Part shown: one piece after another, positions 18,937-29,222 of the stretch | Numbering within the stretch: position 1 is the stretch's first letter | How the letters are laid out: each line of letters starts with the position of its first letter | Made by a program: the position numbers and the translations under genes | Notes under the pieces: generated by a model | The model's database searches: none | The model's input: the letters and a program-made list of their open reading frames with translations, nothing else | Told to the model about the DNA's origin: nothing | Origin: Streptomyces solicavernae | Lineage (GTDB): Bacteria; Actinomycetota; Actinomycetes; Streptomycetales; Streptomycetaceae | DNA: 64,000 nucleotides | Direction: 5' to 3' | Assembly: GCF_029968095.1 (NCBI RefSeq) | Contig: NZ_JASCIR010000011.1 | Coordinates: 62,001 to 126,000 of the forward strand

Positions 18937-20019
18937 GTGCGCCGAAGTCCCACCAAGAGCACCCCGAGTACCCCGCGGACCCCCAGCCGCATACCCTTGC
19001 CACCCCTGGTCCTCGGACTCCTCGCGCTGCTGCTCGTCTCCCTCGTCTGCGGCGTCGCACTCGGCGACGCGAGCATCGCCCGGTCCGACGTCCTCCGCTT
19101 CCTGCGCGCCGGACTCACCGGCGGCACCCTGCCCGCGGGCGACGCCGCGGCGTACACCATCGTCTGGGAGATCCGGCTGCCCCGCGTCGTCCTCGGCGCC
19201 GTCGTCGGGGCCGGGCTCGCCGCCGTCGGCGTGGCCGTGCAGGCCATGGTCCGCAACGCCCTCGCCGACCCGTTCGTCCTCGGCATCTCCTCCGGAGCCG
19301 CCGTCGGCGCCAACCTGGTGATCCTGCTCGGCGCGTTCGCCGGTCTCGGCGTGTGGGCCCTGTCCGCGTCCGCGTTCCTGTCCGCGCTCGCCGCGATGGT
19401 CCTCGTCTACGCCGTGGCCCGCTCCCCGTACGGCTTCACCCCGCTGCGCCTCATCCTCACCGGCACCGCACTCGCCTTCGGCTTCGAGGCCGTCACCACC
19501 GTCATGGTGTTCGGGGCCGCCCGCGGCGAGGCCGCCCGCTCCGTGATGATGTGGCTGCTCGGCAGCCTCGGCGGCGCCACCTGGGCGGCGGTCCCGCTGG
19601 CCGGCGCCACCGTCCTCGCCGGGTGGGCCTGGCTGCGCACCCGCGCCGAAGCGCTCAACGCCCTCTCGGTCGGCGACGAGACCGCCGCCGCGCTCGGCGT
19701 CCAACCCGAGCGGCTGCGGCGCGAGTTGTTCTTCGTCACCGCCGCCGTCACCGGCACGGTCGTCGCCGTCAGCGGCGCCATCGGCTTCGTCGGCCTGATG
19801 GTCCCGCACGTCGTACGGATGCTCGTCGGCGCCGACCACCGGCGCGTCCTCGCCGTCGCGCCGCTGCTCGGGGCGGCCCTCCTGGTGTGGGCGGACGTCC
19901 TGTCCCGCGTGCTGCTCGCCCCGGCCGAACTGCCCGTCGGAGTGATCACCGCCGTGGTCGGGGTCCCCGCCTTCCTGCTGCTGATGCGGCGCGGCGGCTA
20001 CGCGTTCGGCGGCCGCTGA
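18937..20019 (+). CDS. FecCD-family ABC permease, probable vitamin B12/corrinoid uptake
   Basis: A 360-residue integral membrane protein of the BtuC/FecCD family with about ten hydrophobic segments. It has the cytoplasmic coupling motif ...LGVQPERLRRE and the LVGADHRRVLAVAPLLGA and LPVGVITAVVGVPAF segments. I chose GTG 18937 (AAGGA 11 nt upstream). The frame is open to 18763, but that start would fall inside the riboswitch leader. It is the first gene of a permease-ATPase-lipoprotein operon under a B12 riboswitch. Confidence 0.88.
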   Translation: MRRSPTKSTPSTPRTPSRIPLPPLVLGLLALLLVSLVCGVALGDASIARSDVLRFLRAGLTGGTLPAGDAAAYTIVWEIRLPRVVLGAVVGAGLAAVGVAVQAMVRNALADPFVLGISSGAAVGANLVILLGAFAGLGVWALSASAFLSALAAMVLVYAVARSPYGFTPLRLILTGTALAFGFEAVTTVMVFGAARGEAARSVMMWLLGSLGGATWAAVPLAGATVLAGWAWLRTRAEALNALSVGDETAAALGVQPERLRRELFFVTAAVTGTVVAVSGAIGFVGLMVPHVVRMLVGADHRRVLAVAPLLGAALLVWADVLSRVLLAPAELPVGVITAVVGVPAFLLLMRRGGYAFGGR

Positions 20020-20067
20020 TGAACGTGACCCCGGCCGTACGCGAGACACAGCTGAGAGGAGAGACAC

Positions 20068-20907
20068 ATGCGGCTTGAACTGGACGACGTCGCCGTCGAG
20101 ATCGCCGGGGCCCGCCTCGTCGAGGACATTCACGTCACCGTCGAACAGGGCGCGTTCGTCGGCCTCGTCGGCCCCAACGGCAGCGGCAAGTCGACCCTGC
20201 TGCGCTGCGCGTACCGGGCCCTGAAGCCCGCCGCCGGAACGGTCCGGCTCGGCGGGGACGACCTGCACGCGATGAAACCGCGCAGCGCCGCCCGCGTCCT
20301 GGCCGCGCTGCCGCAGGAGACGACCGCCGAGTTCGACTTCACCGTCGCCGAGGTCGTCGCCATGGGACGCCTCCCGCACCGCGAGCGCACCGCCGCCGGG
20401 GACCGCGACATCTGCGCCCGCGCCCTCGCCCGCACCGGCGTCGGCCACCTCGCCGACCGCGGCTTCCTCGCCCTGTCCGGCGGCGAGAAACAGCGCGTCC
20501 TGCTCGCCCGCGCCCTCGCCCAGGAACCGCAGGTCCTCGTCCTCGACGAACCCACCAACCACCTGGACATCGCCCACCAGCTGGACGTCCTGTCCCTGGT
20601 CCGCGACAGCGGCCCCACCGTCCTCGCCGCCCTGCACGACCTCAACCTGGCCGCCGCGCACTGCGACGTCCTCTATGTCATCGCCGCCGGCCGCATCGTC
20701 GCCTCCGGCCCGCCGCACGACGTCCTCGACCCGGGGCTCCTCGCCGAGGTCTTCGGCGTCCGCGCCCACCCCGTACGCCATCCGGAGACCGGCGCCGTCC
20801 AGCTCCTCTTCGACCTGCTGCCGTCCGGCCCCGGCGCCTCGACCGGCCCCGCCTCCTCGCCCGCCCCTTCCCCCGACCCCACCGTGAGGACCCCATGCGC
20901 AAGCTGA
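20068..20907 (+). CDS. ABC transporter ATPase, BtuD/FecE-like
   Basis: 279 residues. Walker A is GPNGSGKS, the signature motif is LSGGEKQRV, Walker B is VLVLDEPTNHLD, and the H-loop lies in LAALHDLNLAA. It drives uptake through the FecCD permease. GAGGAGAG immediately upstream of ATG 20068 is a strong ribosome site. It overlaps the start of the lipoprotein gene by 13 nt. Confidence 0.93.
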   Translation: MRLELDDVAVEIAGARLVEDIHVTVEQGAFVGLVGPNGSGKSTLLRCAYRALKPAAGTVRLGGDDLHAMKPRSAARVLAALPQETTAEFDFTVAEVVAMGRLPHRERTAAGDRDICARALARTGVGHLADRGFLALSGGEKQRVLLARALAQEPQVLVLDEPTNHLDIAHQLDVLSLVRDSGPTVLAALHDLNLAAAHCDVLYVIAAGRIVASGPPHDVLDPGLLAEVFGVRAHPVRHPETGAVQLLFDLLPSGPGASTGPASSPAPSPDPTVRTPCAS

Positions 20908-21911
20908 CCGCCGCCGCCCTCTGCCTCGCCACGACCCTCACCGCCGCCGGCTGCGGCGCGCAGGTCGAGCCGTCCGGCACCGCGAAGCCGTCGACGAAGT
21001 CCTCGGCGGTGACCCTCACCAACTGCGGCAAGAAGGTCACGTACGACAAGGTCCCCGAGCGGGTCGTCACCAACGACGTCGGCATCACCGAGCTGATGTT
21101 CGCGCTCGGCCTTGAGGACCGCATGGCCGGGTTCGCCATGCCCGACGACAAGGGCGACCTCAAGTCCGTGCCGTGGAAGGACGGTTACGACCAGGTCCGC
21201 TGGCTGTCCAAGGACCAGCTGACCAAGGAGAACGTGCTCGCCGCGAAGGGCGACTTCGTGTTCGCGGGCTGGGACTACGGCTTCCGCGAGGAGGCGGGCC
21301 TCACCCCGGACGCCCTCAAGAAGCTCGGCATCTCCTCGTACGTCCTCACCGAGTCCTGCCGGGGCGGCCGCGCCGACGACGCCCGCGGCATCATGCCGCC
21401 GCTCGACGCCCTGTACACCGACCTCGCCAACCTCGGGAAGCTCTTCGGCGTCGAGGAGCGCGCGCAGAAGCTGATCGCCGACTTCAAGCAGCGGGTCGCC
21501 GCGGTCCAGGCCGAGGCCCCCAAGGGCGCGGACCGCCCCAGGGTGTTCCTGTACGACAGCGGCAGGGACCAGCCGTTCACCAGCGGCCGGTACGCCGCGC
21601 CGGAGCAGATCATCAGCAAGGCCGGCGGGGTCAACGTGATGCACGACGTGGCCGACTCCTGGACGACCGTCGGCTGGGAGACCGTCGTCAAGCGGAACCC
21701 CGAGGTCATCGTGGTCTGCGACTACGGCGAGGTGAGCGCCGGGCAGAAGCGGGACTTCCTGCGGTCGCACCCCGCGCTGCGCGACGTGTCCGCCGTCAAG
21801 CACGACCGGATCTTCACCCTGGACTACGTGGACCTCGTCGAGAGCCCCCGCAACCCCTCGGCCGTCGAACGCCTCGGCGCCTATCTGCGGAAGGTCGCCG
21901 ACGAGCGCTGA
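20895..21911 (+). CDS. Substrate-binding lipoprotein of the B12-type ABC transporter
   Basis: A 338-residue FecB/BtuF-like binding protein. The signal peptide ends with the lipobox LTAAGC, so it is anchored outside the membrane. The domain contains VPERVVTNDVGITELMFALGL and GWETVVKRNPEVIVVCDYG, typical of the family. The corrinoid substrate is inferred from the riboswitch and the neighbours. Cobinamide or cobalt-bearing siderophore-like ligands are less likely alternatives. Confidence 0.88.
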   Translation: MRKLTAAALCLATTLTAAGCGAQVEPSGTAKPSTKSSAVTLTNCGKKVTYDKVPERVVTNDVGITELMFALGLEDRMAGFAMPDDKGDLKSVPWKDGYDQVRWLSKDQLTKENVLAAKGDFVFAGWDYGFREEAGLTPDALKKLGISSYVLTESCRGGRADDARGIMPPLDALYTDLANLGKLFGVEERAQKLIADFKQRVAAVQAEAPKGADRPRVFLYDSGRDQPFTSGRYAAPEQIISKAGGVNVMHDVADSWTTVGWETVVKRNPEVIVVCDYGEVSAGQKRDFLRSHPALRDVSAVKHDRIFTLDYVDLVESPRNPSAVERLGAYLRKVADER

Positions 21912-21934
21912 CCCGGCCCGAACCCGGGACACAC

Positions 21935-22351
21935 TCAGACCGTCGCACACCCCGGGCACAGCCCCCGGTACGTGACCTCGGCCTCGGCGACCGCGAAACC
22001 GAACCGTTCCGAGGACGGCAGGTCGGCCAGCGGGTCGCCGCCGGGGTGCACGTCCCGGATCGCACCGCAGCCCGAGCAGATCAGGTGCTGGTGCGGGCGG
22101 TGCGCGTTCGGGTCGTACCGCTTCGCGCGGCCGTCCGTCGCCACCTCGATGACCTCGCCCAGTGACACCAGCTCACCGAGCGTGTTGTAGACCGTCGCCC
22201 GGGAGATCTCCGGCAGCCGGTCCGTGGCCCGCGCCAGGACCTCGTCCGCCGTCAGATGGACATGCTCGCCGTCCAGGACCTCGGCCACCACACGGCGCTG
22301 GGCGGTCATCCGCCAGCCCCTCCCGCGAAGTCGTCCCAGCAGGTCACTCAT
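21935..22351 (-). CDS. Fur/PerR-family metalloregulator
   Basis: 138 residues from ATG 22351. The N-terminal winged helix has RMTAQRRVVAEVL and SRATVYNTLGEL. The dimerisation domain has two CxxC zinc sites (CSGCG and CPGC) and the HQHLIC metal-binding segment. An AGG lies 5 nt before the start after a GGTGGGG-type leader. The gene is divergent from katG. Family members in Streptomyces repress catalase-peroxidase genes and respond to peroxide or iron, so control of katG is the natural inference. Confidence 0.9.
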   Translation of the reverse strand: MSDLLGRLRGRGWRMTAQRRVVAEVLDGEHVHLTADEVLARATDRLPEISRATVYNTLGELVSLGEVIEVATDGRAKRYDPNAHRPHQHLICSGCGAIRDVHPGGDPLADLPSSERFGFAVAEAEVTYRGLCPGCATV

Positions 22352-22447
22352 CCCCACCCCACCTAACTGTGCGTATGCGTGCGTCGAACACCGCATGAAC
22401 GCCTACCCGGAACCTATACGGGAATGCGTACGGCTCTGTCTGTCGTA

Positions 22448-22475
22448 TTGACTTGGACTTCGTCCATCGTAGGAT
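22448..22475 (+). promoter_or_regulatory. katG promoter with an embedded Fur-type operator
   Basis: TTGACT (22448-22453) and TAGGAT (22470-22475) are spaced by 16 bp, a good sigma-70-type promoter. The spacer contains the dyad TGGAC-TTC-GTCCA (22454-22466). A repressor bound there would block polymerase directly. The divergent Fur-family gene is the obvious candidate. Confidence 0.7.
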
Positions 22476-22579
22476 CGACACCAGCGACAGCCAAGGGAGC
22501 GGGCAGGAGAGTTGAGGGACTTCAGTCCCGGCCTCGCCCCACCCCACCGCCGCCAAGTTCCAGACCGTGATCCGCATAG

Positions 22580-24817
<2,238 letters not shown>

Positions 24818-24859
24818 GGCCCCGGGCCTGAGAGTCAGGGCCCGAGCCGACAGGAACGA

Positions 24860-24905
24860 GCGGTGGCCCCCGCCCGGCGCACAGCAGCCGGGCGGGGGCC
24901 ACCGC
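24860..24905 (+). terminator. Strong hairpin terminator of katG
   Basis: GCGGTGGCCCCCGCCCGGC (24860-24878) and its exact reverse complement (24887-24905) form a 19-bp stem with an 8-nt loop, 43 nt after the katG stop. There is no T-tract. Confidence 0.85.
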
Positions 24906-25096
24906 CATGTACGACCACGGGACGTAGCCCGCCGCGCGGCCAACCGGGCTCGCCATCAAGGGGTTTGGGGTGGCCTCATACCGAAGACCGCCCCACCTGA
25001 CCCCGTCGCCCTGGACCCGGGGTACGCACCCGCGTAGGACGAAGGGGGCTCGGAGGTTCCTACGGGGGCTCCGGCGAAAATTCGGAGGGATTCCGG

Positions 25097-25106
25097 TGGT
25101 ATACCA
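25097..25106. promoter_or_regulatory. Palindrome TGGTATACCA, candidate GntR operator
   Basis: A perfect 10-bp palindrome lies 38 nt upstream of the GntR gene. TGGT-N-ACCA-type sites are typical of FCD-subfamily GntR regulators, so autoregulation is likely. Confidence 0.6.
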
Positions 25107-25144
25107 AAGCTGTTCGGCCTGGACCTGATGAGAGAATGTGCCGC

Positions 25145-25795
25145 ATGGCAGGTAGTGAAGGCTTCGAGCCCGAGTCGGACCGGGTCACGCGTCAGCTCCG
25201 GGACGACATTCTGGACGGTGTGCGCCGCCCCGGCAGCAAGCTCGTCGAGCGTGAACTCGCGGCCGAGCTCGGGGTGAGCCGGCTGCCCGTCCGTGACGCC
25301 CTCAAGGTGCTCGTGAACGAGGGCCTGGTGACGCCCCGCCCCCGCACCTGGGCGGTCGTAAGGGAGTTCAGCCCCACCGACATCTCCGACCTGGACGAGG
25401 TGCGGTCCGCGCTGGAGACGCTCACGTTCCGGCTCGCGGCGCAGCGCAGCACCCGCGCCGGCCTCGACCGGCTCCGCGCCGACCTCGACGCCGAGCTGGA
25501 GGCCGCCCGCGAGGGCGACGCCGTACGCGCCCGCCGCGCCGCGGCCGACTTCCACCAGACGGTGACCTGGCTGGCCGCGAACGAGCTGCTCAGCGAGTTG
25601 GAGCGGACCCTGCGCAGCCGGATGCGCTGGCTGCTCAGCAGGCACGACGACCTGCTCGCCGTGGCGCAGGAGCACGAGGAGCTGTACGACGCGATCGCGG
25701 CCCGGGACGTGCCGCGCGTCGAGGAGCTGGTGCTGAAGCACCTGGAGTCGGGCCGCAGCGCGGCGGCCGCACACCTGCGGGCCGCCAAGGACTGA
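25145..25795 (+). CDS. GntR-family regulator, FadR/FCD subfamily
   Basis: A 216-residue protein with a winged-helix domain (VTRQLRDDILDG...SRLPVRDALKVLVNEGLVT) and an all-helical FCD ligand-binding domain (EVRSALETLTFRLAAQ... DFHQTVTWLA ... HEELYDAIAARD). FCD regulators bind carboxylic-acid ligands through a metal site. ATG 25136 is an alternative start, but 25145 has better spacing from GAGAG. No target operon is adjacent except the next gene, so the regulon is unknown. Confidence 0.87.
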   Translation: MAGSEGFEPESDRVTRQLRDDILDGVRRPGSKLVERELAAELGVSRLPVRDALKVLVNEGLVTPRPRTWAVVREFSPTDISDLDEVRSALETLTFRLAAQRSTRAGLDRLRADLDAELEAAREGDAVRARRAAADFHQTVTWLAANELLSELERTLRSRMRWLLSRHDDLLAVAQEHEELYDAIAARDVPRVEELVLKHLESGRSAAAAHLRAAKD

Positions 25796-25821
25796 GTGCG
25801 GCGGCCAGGGCGGCGCCGGCT

Positions 25822-25836
25822 GGGGGCGCAGCCCCC
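25822..25836. terminator. Short G/C hairpin after the GntR gene
   Basis: GGGGGC-GCA-GCCCCC, flanked by a further GGCT...AGCC pairing, lies 27 nt after the regulator stop. Confidence 0.55.
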
Positions 25837-25931
25837 GGGGAGCCGTTCGTTGAGGACTTCGGGAAGGGGCGGGGAGGGGAGAGCAGCGCACTCGCACGGC
25901 GATGTCAGTGCCGTGCCCTACGTTCGAACCC

Positions 25932-28358
25932 ATGGACGCCTATCTCGCGGGCAAGGACGCTCAAGAGGGCACGCCCGCCCACACGTTGTACATCTGGATC
26001 GAAACCCTCCACGAGCGCATGAACCTGCTCGTGGACCAGTTCACCGGCGAGGACTGGGAGCACGACTACTCGATCGGCTCGCTGAGACTCCTCGAACAGG
26101 ACCTGGTCCAGCTGTACGGCACCGACGACGGCACGCACGCGCAGGCCCTGTACATGGAGTGCCTCGCGGGCTACCTCGGCGAGGCCCTGCTCGCCGAGGG
26201 CGGCGGCCGCTGGGTGTGGGACGAGGAGGCGGGCTCCGTCGGCATGCCCGCAGTCCAGCCGGACCCCGCCCTCGGCCTGGCGCCGATCGTGCCGATCCTC
26301 CTGGTCGGCCAGGCGGTCTACGAGAAGACGGAGAACATCTTCGCGACGGTGGCCCTGCGCCTGCGCAAGGCCGTCGTGGCCCGCAAGGCGGCCGGAGCGG
26401 GCTGGAAACCCGACCGCGTCCGCACCCCGTGGGTCCGAAGCCACGAACTCGACGCGCCCTACCACCGCTGGCAGCAGTGGCCGAACGAACGCTTCCACGA
26501 GTACGTGAGCGGCTGGGCCGACCAGATGGGCGGCGGCCGCGAACGCTGGGACTTCTCACGCGCCTCCCTCGACGCCCTCGAAGAGCTGCTGCGCGACCGC
26601 CTCGGCACGGTCGAGCAGTACGACCGAGTGGCCCACCGCGACTTCTGGATCATGGTCGCCTGGTACGTGGGGGAGTGCGTGGTCCGCGCCAAGGACGCCG
26701 ACTGGCAGTTCCGCAAGTCCAACCCCGAGGCCCCACCAGGGACCTGGTACGCGGTGGACTCGTACTGGACGGACTCCATCTACGTCTCCCAGCCCCTGCG
26801 CTACGCAGGTTGGGCCGAGCACCCCACCGAGATGGTGCGGGCCGTCCTGCGCGGCGAGCGGCTGCGCGATGTGGTCGACAGGTTCCCCGACCCCGGCGAG
26901 GAGCACCGGGCCGGCGGCCGGCCGAAGAAGACGTCGGGCGAGCCCTGGCCCGAGATCCTGTGGCCCCTGGTGGCGCCGGAACACCTGCCCCCGCCCCTCA
27001 CCGACGACCAGCGCGAGGAACTGGCCGCGGAACTTGGCGAGTTGGAGGCCGACCCGCACCTCAAGGACCCGGACTGGCACGACAACCCGCGCCTGAACGC
27101 CTACCTCGCCGAGCGTCGTGAGGCCTTCCCCGCCTGGGCCGAAGTGGCCGGCGGCGGACCCGAGGCCTGGGACTTCTCACCGGAGAGCCTGGACCGCCTC
27201 GGCGCCCTCGTCCGCGAACGCTTCGCCACGTACGAGGACATCGCGGCCGCAGGGCAGGACCCCTTCGTCCAGGGCGCGGCCTGGTACCTGGGCGAGGTCC
27301 AGGTCCGCCACCGCGACGCCCGCTGGAGCCTGTGCCCCGAACCGGAGGACGCCGACCCGTACGACGAGCCCGTGGTGCTCGAACGGAACCGGGACGAGGC
27401 CGACTCCGAGTCCGACGGGGACGACACATCCGGCCTGGACGACCTGGACGAACTCGACGGCCTGAATGAACTCGACGAACTCGACGACCCGGAGGACGAC
27501 CAGGAATACGTCTGCGCACCCCTGGGCCACCTGCGCGGCCTGATCGCCCGCGACGACCCGGACGAACGCCTCAGCGAGGTCCTGGACGGCTACGGGAGGC
27601 GGGGGACCGGGACGGCGCGAGAGGAGGAGCGGGCCCCGAGCCCCACCGACGAGGTGCGGCCCAAGTGGGGCAGCGGCGCCACTCTGACCCTGCTCTTCCC
27701 GCCCTTCCCGAATCCGTCCCGCGACCAGCCCGCGGAAACGTCCGCGGCTCCGACCGCCCACGACCCGGTGCGGGCCCGGCAGTTCGTGGCGGCGCTGGGC
27801 ACGGTCGCGGAGGTCGTGGAGGAATTGCCCTGTGTACCGGCGACGGAGCTGCCGATGGTCGAGGTCCGGGCCGACCTCGACCGGGTCGCGGTCGGCTGCT
27901 GGGGCAACGTCGTCCACATCGTCGAGCCGGCGCTCGGCAGCGACCTGCTGACGGAGGCCCTGGCCCGGGAGGTGGACCGCCAGCGGGCCCGTCACGCGGA
28001 GGCCCGGATCGTCGGCTCGGTGGACATGGACTACGGCAACAGTTACCTCCAGGACGCCGTGGTCCTGCCGAGCGGCGAGGAGGTGATCGCCGGCGGCTGG
28101 GACTGCGACGAGGACTGGGAGGTCGTAGGCGACCCGGAGGCCGTGCTGCGCGCCCTCGGAGTGGACCCGGCGTCGGCGGCGGAAGCGGGCTTCGACCTCG
28201 ACGAGCGGCCCAGCCAGCGGGAATGGCCGGAACTCGGCGTGCTCGCCCTCGGCGGCGACCGGCCCGCGTGGCAGGCCGGCCGGCAGGTCTCGGTGTTCCA
28301 CGTCCGGCGCACGGACGACGCCGAGTTCCACCTGGGGGAGGTGTGGTTCGGAAGCTGA
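25932..28358 (+). CDS. Large protein with three WDF...YLGE modules, unknown function
   Basis: 808 residues from ATG 25932 (GTG/ATG at 25902 is an alternative). I do not recognise a named function. A module of about 60 residues occurs three times (about residues 40-100, 205-262 and 412-468). Each begins with a tryptophan/aromatic-Asp-Phe/Tyr-Ser motif, continues Ser-Leu-x-x-Leu-Glu-x-x-Leu, and ends in a helix with Tyr-Leu/Val-Gly-Glu followed by Trp (GYLGEALL, WYVGECVV, WYLGEVQV). An acidic linker rich in Asp-Glu-Leu lies at about 485-525. A distinct C-terminal region (about 595-808) contains WGNVVHIVEPALG and GWDCDEDWEVVGDPEAVLRALG. There is no signal peptide or membrane segment. A shorter paralogue lies at 49878-51488. 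Confidence 0.85.
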   Translation: MDAYLAGKDAQEGTPAHTLYIWIETLHERMNLLVDQFTGEDWEHDYSIGSLRLLEQDLVQLYGTDDGTHAQALYMECLAGYLGEALLAEGGGRWVWDEEAGSVGMPAVQPDPALGLAPIVPILLVGQAVYEKTENIFATVALRLRKAVVARKAAGAGWKPDRVRTPWVRSHELDAPYHRWQQWPNERFHEYVSGWADQMGGGRERWDFSRASLDALEELLRDRLGTVEQYDRVAHRDFWIMVAWYVGECVVRAKDADWQFRKSNPEAPPGTWYAVDSYWTDSIYVSQPLRYAGWAEHPTEMVRAVLRGERLRDVVDRFPDPGEEHRAGGRPKKTSGEPWPEILWPLVAPEHLPPPLTDDQREELAAELGELEADPHLKDPDWHDNPRLNAYLAERREAFPAWAEVAGGGPEAWDFSPESLDRLGALVRERFATYEDIAAAGQDPFVQGAAWYLGEVQVRHRDARWSLCPEPEDADPYDEPVVLERNRDEADSESDGDDTSGLDDLDELDGLNELDELDDPEDDQEYVCAPLGHLRGLIARDDPDERLSEVLDGYGRRGTGTAREEERAPSPTDEVRPKWGSGATLTLLFPPFPNPSRDQPAETSAAPTAHDPVRARQFVAALGTVAEVVEELPCVPATELPMVEVRADLDRVAVGCWGNVVHIVEPALGSDLLTEALAREVDRQRARHAEARIVGSVDMDYGNSYLQDAVVLPSGEEVIAGGWDCDEDWEVVGDPEAVLRALGVDPASAAEAGFDLDERPSQREWPELGVLALGGDRPAWQAGRQVSVFHVRRTDDAEFHLGEVWFGS

Positions 28359-28370
28359 GGCGGCCCGGAC

Positions 28371-28706
28371 TCAGTGGCCCCGTGGGGCGTACATGATCAC
28401 GGCCATTCCGGCCAGGCAGATGAGGGAGCCGATGACGTCGAAGCGGTCGGGCCGGTAGCCGTCGGCGACCATGCCCCAGGCGATCGACCCGGCCACGAAG
28501 ATCCCGCCGTACGCGGCGAGGATGCGCCCGAAGTTGTCGTCGGACTGAAGGGTGGCGACCACGCCGTACAGGCCGAGGGCGATCACCCCCGCGCCGATCC
28601 AGATCCAGCCCTTGTGCTCACGGATGCCCTGCCACACCAGCCAGGCACCGCCGATCTCGAACAGGGCGGCGACGAGGAACAGGGCGACGGAGCGGGCGAC
28701 GAGCAC
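28371..28706 (-). CDS. YnfA/UPF0060 family membrane protein
   Basis: 111 residues with four predicted membrane helices. The [18 protein letters not shown] and [15 protein letters not shown] segments are typical of the UPF0060 family, which is related to small multidrug resistance transporters. Its function is not established. It follows the ArsR gene on the same strand (45 nt apart), which suggests a metal- or metalloid-responsive two-gene unit. Confidence 0.88.
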   Translation of the reverse strand: MLVARSVALFLVAALFEIGGAWLVWQGIREHKGWIWIGAGVIALGLYGVVATLQSDDNFGRILAAYGGIFVAGSIAWGMVADGYRPDRFDVIGSLICLAGMAVIMYAPRGH

Positions 28707-28751
28707 GGCGGGAGGGTCCTTGGGGAAGAGAGCGGTGGACGGACGAAATCC

Positions 28752-29153
28752 TCAGACGGAACCAGAACCAGAGGGCGAACCAGGCGAAAGGAGGTGCCCC
28801 ATCGCGGCGAGTACGGACGGCTCGACCCGGTAGTAGACCCAGGTGCCCCGGCGCTCGGACGACAGCAGGCCTGCCTGCTTCAGCTTCTTCAGGTGGTGCG
28901 AGACCGTCGGCTGCGAGACGCCGACGTCCGAGATGTCGCAGACACAGGCCTCGCCGCCCGCGTGCGAGGCCACGAGCGAGAACAGGCGCAGCCGCACCGG
29001 ATCACCGAGCGCCTTGAACATCGGCGCCGCCCGCTCGGCCTCCTCCGTCGAGAACGGACGCTCAGTGAGGGGAGGGCAGCAGGGAACCGGAACCGCATCC
29101 TCCGAGGGAACCGGAATCACAGTCTCCGAGGGAACAGCCTCAGCATTCGACAT
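28752..29153 (-). CDS. ArsR-family metalloregulator with CVC motif
   Basis: 133 residues. The winged helix includes MFKALGDPVRLRLFSLV and VSQPTVSHHLKKLKQAGLL. The metal-binding helix has EACVCDIS, the arsenic/antimony-sensing cysteine pair of classical ArsR. A Cys-Cys-Pro-Pro at about residues 25-28 could provide extra ligands. The start is ATG 29153. It probably represses itself and the downstream ynfA-like gene. Confidence 0.88.
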   Translation of the reverse strand: MSNAEAVPSETVIPVPSEDAVPVPCCPPLTERPFSTEEAERAAPMFKALGDPVRLRLFSLVASHAGGEACVCDISDVGVSQPTVSHHLKKLKQAGLLSSERRGTWVYYRVEPSVLAAMGHLLSPGSPSGSGSV

Positions 29154-29178
29154 ACACCTATTTTGGCATACGTCGAAT
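29145..29178. promoter_or_regulatory. Inverted repeat spanning the arsR start, candidate ArsR operator
   Basis: ATTCGAC (29145-29151) and GTCGAAT (29172-29178) are perfect inverted arms around an AT-rich core that would contain the -10 region. ArsR/SmtB proteins bind such widely spaced dyads. Confidence 0.5.
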
Positions 29179-29222
29179 TACGGAGAGGGGTGCGGTCCGG
29201 GGCGGTTTCCCTCGGGTCCGGC

